Shown in pieces: positions 6,734 to 8,003 of a stretch of 8,003 nt of DNA. Each line of letters begins with the position of its first letter. The first letter of the stretch is position 1. A model generated the notes under the pieces. It saw only the letters and a program-made list of their open reading frames with translations. It did not search any database and had not been told where the DNA came from. The stretch covers positions 1 through 8,003 of the forward strand of contig DATJNS010000326.1 of assembly GCA_035507915.1 (NCBI GenBank). The letters are read 5' to 3'. A program made the translations under genes and the position numbers. Origin of the DNA: JACQAI01 sp035507915 (GTDB taxonomy: Bacteria; Pseudomonadota; Alphaproteobacteria; Elsterales; Elsteraceae).

Positions 6734-7600
6734 GTGCCTTGGGGTTCCATGCGGGTGGACCGAATGACGCGCGGTGTGCTCGGCTCGTCGGCCTTGCACC
6801 TTCTCGTCGTGCTTCTGCTCATCTTTGGCTGGCCCTGGCTGATCCAGGTTCCACCCACCGTTACGCCGATCATCGTGGTCAATCTCGTGTCGCTTGGCGA
6901 AGAGACCGCCGCGCGTTCATCGGGCGAGTTAGCATCGCTGCCCCAGGAGAAAGCCGAAGAGGCTGCGAAATTAGAGCCTGTGGAAGCCGTGCCGGTGGCG
7001 GAGGCGCCGCCTCCCGCCGGCGTGGCGCAGCGTCAGAGGGAGTCCTCGCCTCATCGGCTGACCACGTCTCGGATGGCGCCGAAGCCGGACATCGCCAGGA
7101 CGACAACCGACTCTCGGGCCGCCACCAAACTGCCGGGAGACCCATCGCCAGACGATCTCGGTGCTCGGCTGAGCCGGTTGGCAAAGCTTCAGCAGCCCGA
7201 CACGCCGATCCCGTCCAGCCCGAGGCGGCCATTGAATGGGTCGGGCCTGTCCAACCTCAGCGCCACGAGTGTCGATGCGGCTGCCGCGCGCGACGCGACC
7301 TACGGTGTCAAGGATTTCATCCGCGCGCAGGTGGAGCGCCGTTGGCACGTCGACAACCGCACGCTCGCCAGCGCCGGCGCGGTCGTGGCGATCCACATCA
7401 TGCTGAACCGCGACGGCAGCGTCAGCAGAGCCGAGATCGTGGACAACCCGAGTCGCCACTCCGACAGCGCCTATCGGGAGCTCGCGCTCAGCGCGCGCAA
7501 CGCCGTCCTGCTGTCCTCACCGCTCGCCGTGCCATCGGGTCAATTCGAGCGTGCCAAGGATATGGTGCTCAATCTCGACGCCCGCGAAGCGTCGCAGTGA
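6734..7600 (+). CDS. Orphan TonB/TolA-like envelope protein
   Basis: 288 residues from a GTG start; ATG codons at 6749 and 6764 would shorten it by 5 or 10 residues without touching the domains. It has a short cytoplasmic N-terminus and one membrane anchor (about 17-38, LHLLVVLLLIFGWPWLI) containing the S-x3-H motif (S18, H22) known in TonB and TolA, where it couples to the ExbB/ExbD or TolQ/TolR proton motors. A charged and Pro/Ala-rich periplasmic linker follows (about 50-185; EPVEAVPVAEAPPPAG). The C-terminal TolA/TonB-type domain (about 188-284) includes VKDFIRAQVERRWHVDNR, VAIHIMLNRDGSVSRAEIVDNP and AYRELALSARNAVL. The domain order fits a protein linking inner-membrane motor energy to the outer envelope. 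The C-terminus looks more like alphaproteobacterial TolA than classical TonB, but no tol-pal, exbBD or receptor gene is adjacent. Codon use is looser than in the kinase operon (TTA Leu codons, for example). The exact role is unresolved. Confidence 0.8.
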   Translation: MPWGSMRVDRMTRGVLGSSALHLLVVLLLIFGWPWLIQVPPTVTPIIVVNLVSLGEETAARSSGELASLPQEKAEEAAKLEPVEAVPVAEAPPPAGVAQRQRESSPHRLTTSRMAPKPDIARTTTDSRAATKLPGDPSPDDLGARLSRLAKLQQPDTPIPSSPRRPLNGSGLSNLSATSVDAAAARDATYGVKDFIRAQVERRWHVDNRTLASAGAVVAIHIMLNRDGSVSRAEIVDNPSRHSDSAYRELALSARNAVLLSSPLAVPSGQFERAKDMVLNLDAREASQ

Positions 7601-7640
7601 TCCACGCCGCGTCGCGGGACGATATTGGCGAAGCCATGCA
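7601..7640. other. Short gap between convergent genes
   Basis: Forty bases separate the stop codons of the TonB/TolA-like gene and the SUMF1-like gene. I see no stem followed by a T run in either direction, so no shared intrinsic terminator is evident; termination may be Rho-dependent (inference). Confidence 0.5.
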
Positions 7641-8003
7641 TCAAGGGAGCGACCGCGCGAGGCGGAAGCCGGCATAGCTCGAGTAATCGAAATCCCATCC
7701 CTGTGCGTTGGCCCGGCTGCGCGCGGCGGAACGAATGAATACGGGCAGGTTGCTCCAAGAGCCGCCGCGCAGCACGCGCCGCGTGCAGTCGCCACGTGTC
7801 CACGGGCTCCCGTCCTCGGGTGAGCCGACATAGGTTTCGTTCCAGCAATCGAGCACCCATTGCCAGACGTTGCCGAGGACATCGTAGAGGCCGAACGGAT
7901 TGGGGCCGAAGCTGCCGACCGGCGCGAGGAGGCGGCCGTCCCATTTGCTGCCGCAACCGTTGCAATTCGCATTGGCGGTGCCGATCGCGTCGCCCCACCA
8001 ACG
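7641..8003 (-). CDS. SUMF1/formylglycine-generating-enzyme-like protein, C-terminal part (start beyond window)
   Basis: The frame is open from the right edge to TGA at 7643-7641: 120 residues of the C-terminal half of an FGE-sulfatase (SUMF1) domain. The family signatures are clear: ANCNGCGSKWDG (12-23), APVGSFGPNPFGLYDVLGNV (27-46) followed by WQW, DCW (52-54), RRVLRGGSWSN (75-85), RSAARSR (91-97) and a terminal AGFRLARSLP. True FGE oxidises a sulfatase Cys to formylglycine using a copper-binding Cys pair just after the GGS(W/Y) motif. Here that segment reads GGSWSNLPVFIRSAARS and contains no Cys, so sulfatase activation is unlikely. It may belong to the many SUMF1-like bacterial proteins with other or unknown roles (EgtB-, PvdO- or effector-type). 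The N-terminal half, and any fused kinase, caspase or other domain, lies outside. It converges on the TonB/TolA-like gene with a 40-base gap. Confidence 0.9.
   Translation of the reverse strand, partial: RWWGDAIGTANANCNGCGSKWDGRLLAPVGSFGPNPFGLYDVLGNVWQWVLDCWNETYVGSPEDGSPWTRGDCTRRVLRGGSWSNLPVFIRSAARSRANAQGWDFDYSSYAGFRLARSLP

Noticed and set aside
6625..7677. 350-codon plus-strand frame overlapping the TonB/TolA-like gene
   Set aside because: It is Arg/Ser/Ala-rich without domains, whereas the overlapping frame has a membrane anchor and a TolA/TonB-type domain.

Overview
This is a chromosomal segment of a GC-rich Gram-negative bacterium, most likely an alphaproteobacterium. The evidence is very GC-biased third codon positions, long spurious open frames opposite the real genes, a TamA/TamB outer-membrane assembly pair, and a sensor kinase and regulator that read like alphaproteobacterial family members. 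The lineage call is inference; there is no rRNA or other marker gene here.

Layout. (1) Bases 1-4163 hold three minus-strand genes read right to left: a 2-keto-4-pentenoate hydratase-like (MhpD/FAH superfamily) enzyme, then after 61 bp tamA, then tamB, whose start codon overlaps the tamA stop by one base. tamB runs off the left edge, so only its first 511 residues are visible. (2) Bases 4164-4305 are a short, relatively AT-rich divergent intergenic region with a plausible minus-strand promoter. (3) Bases 4351-6483 hold a plus-strand two-component system: an OmpR-type response regulator followed by its membrane histidine kinase, separated by 39 bp containing a GC-rich inverted repeat. (4) Bases 6484-6733 are a noncoding gap with several dyad symmetries. 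(5) Bases 6734-7600 encode an orphan TonB/TolA-like protein with an N-terminal membrane anchor and a C-terminal TolA/TonB-type domain. (6) At the right edge, convergent to it, lies the C-terminal 120 residues of a SUMF1/formylglycine-generating-enzyme-like protein that lacks the catalytic cysteines of true FGE.

Functional reading. TamA (outer-membrane Omp85 barrel) and TamB (inner-membrane anchored, periplasm-spanning) form the translocation and assembly module, implicated in outer-membrane protein insertion and lipid transport. The two-component system is complete and all catalytic motifs are present, but its signal and regulon cannot be read from the sequence. The TonB/TolA-like protein should also act across the envelope, but no ExbB/ExbD, TolQ/TolR or TonB-dependent receptor lies nearby. 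I found no mobile element, CRISPR array, tRNA or rRNA. Most of the window is ordinary core-genome content. The places worth a second look are the orphan TonB/TolA-like gene with its dyad-rich upstream region, the cysteine-poor FGE-like protein, and the hydratase-tamA-tamB arrangement.
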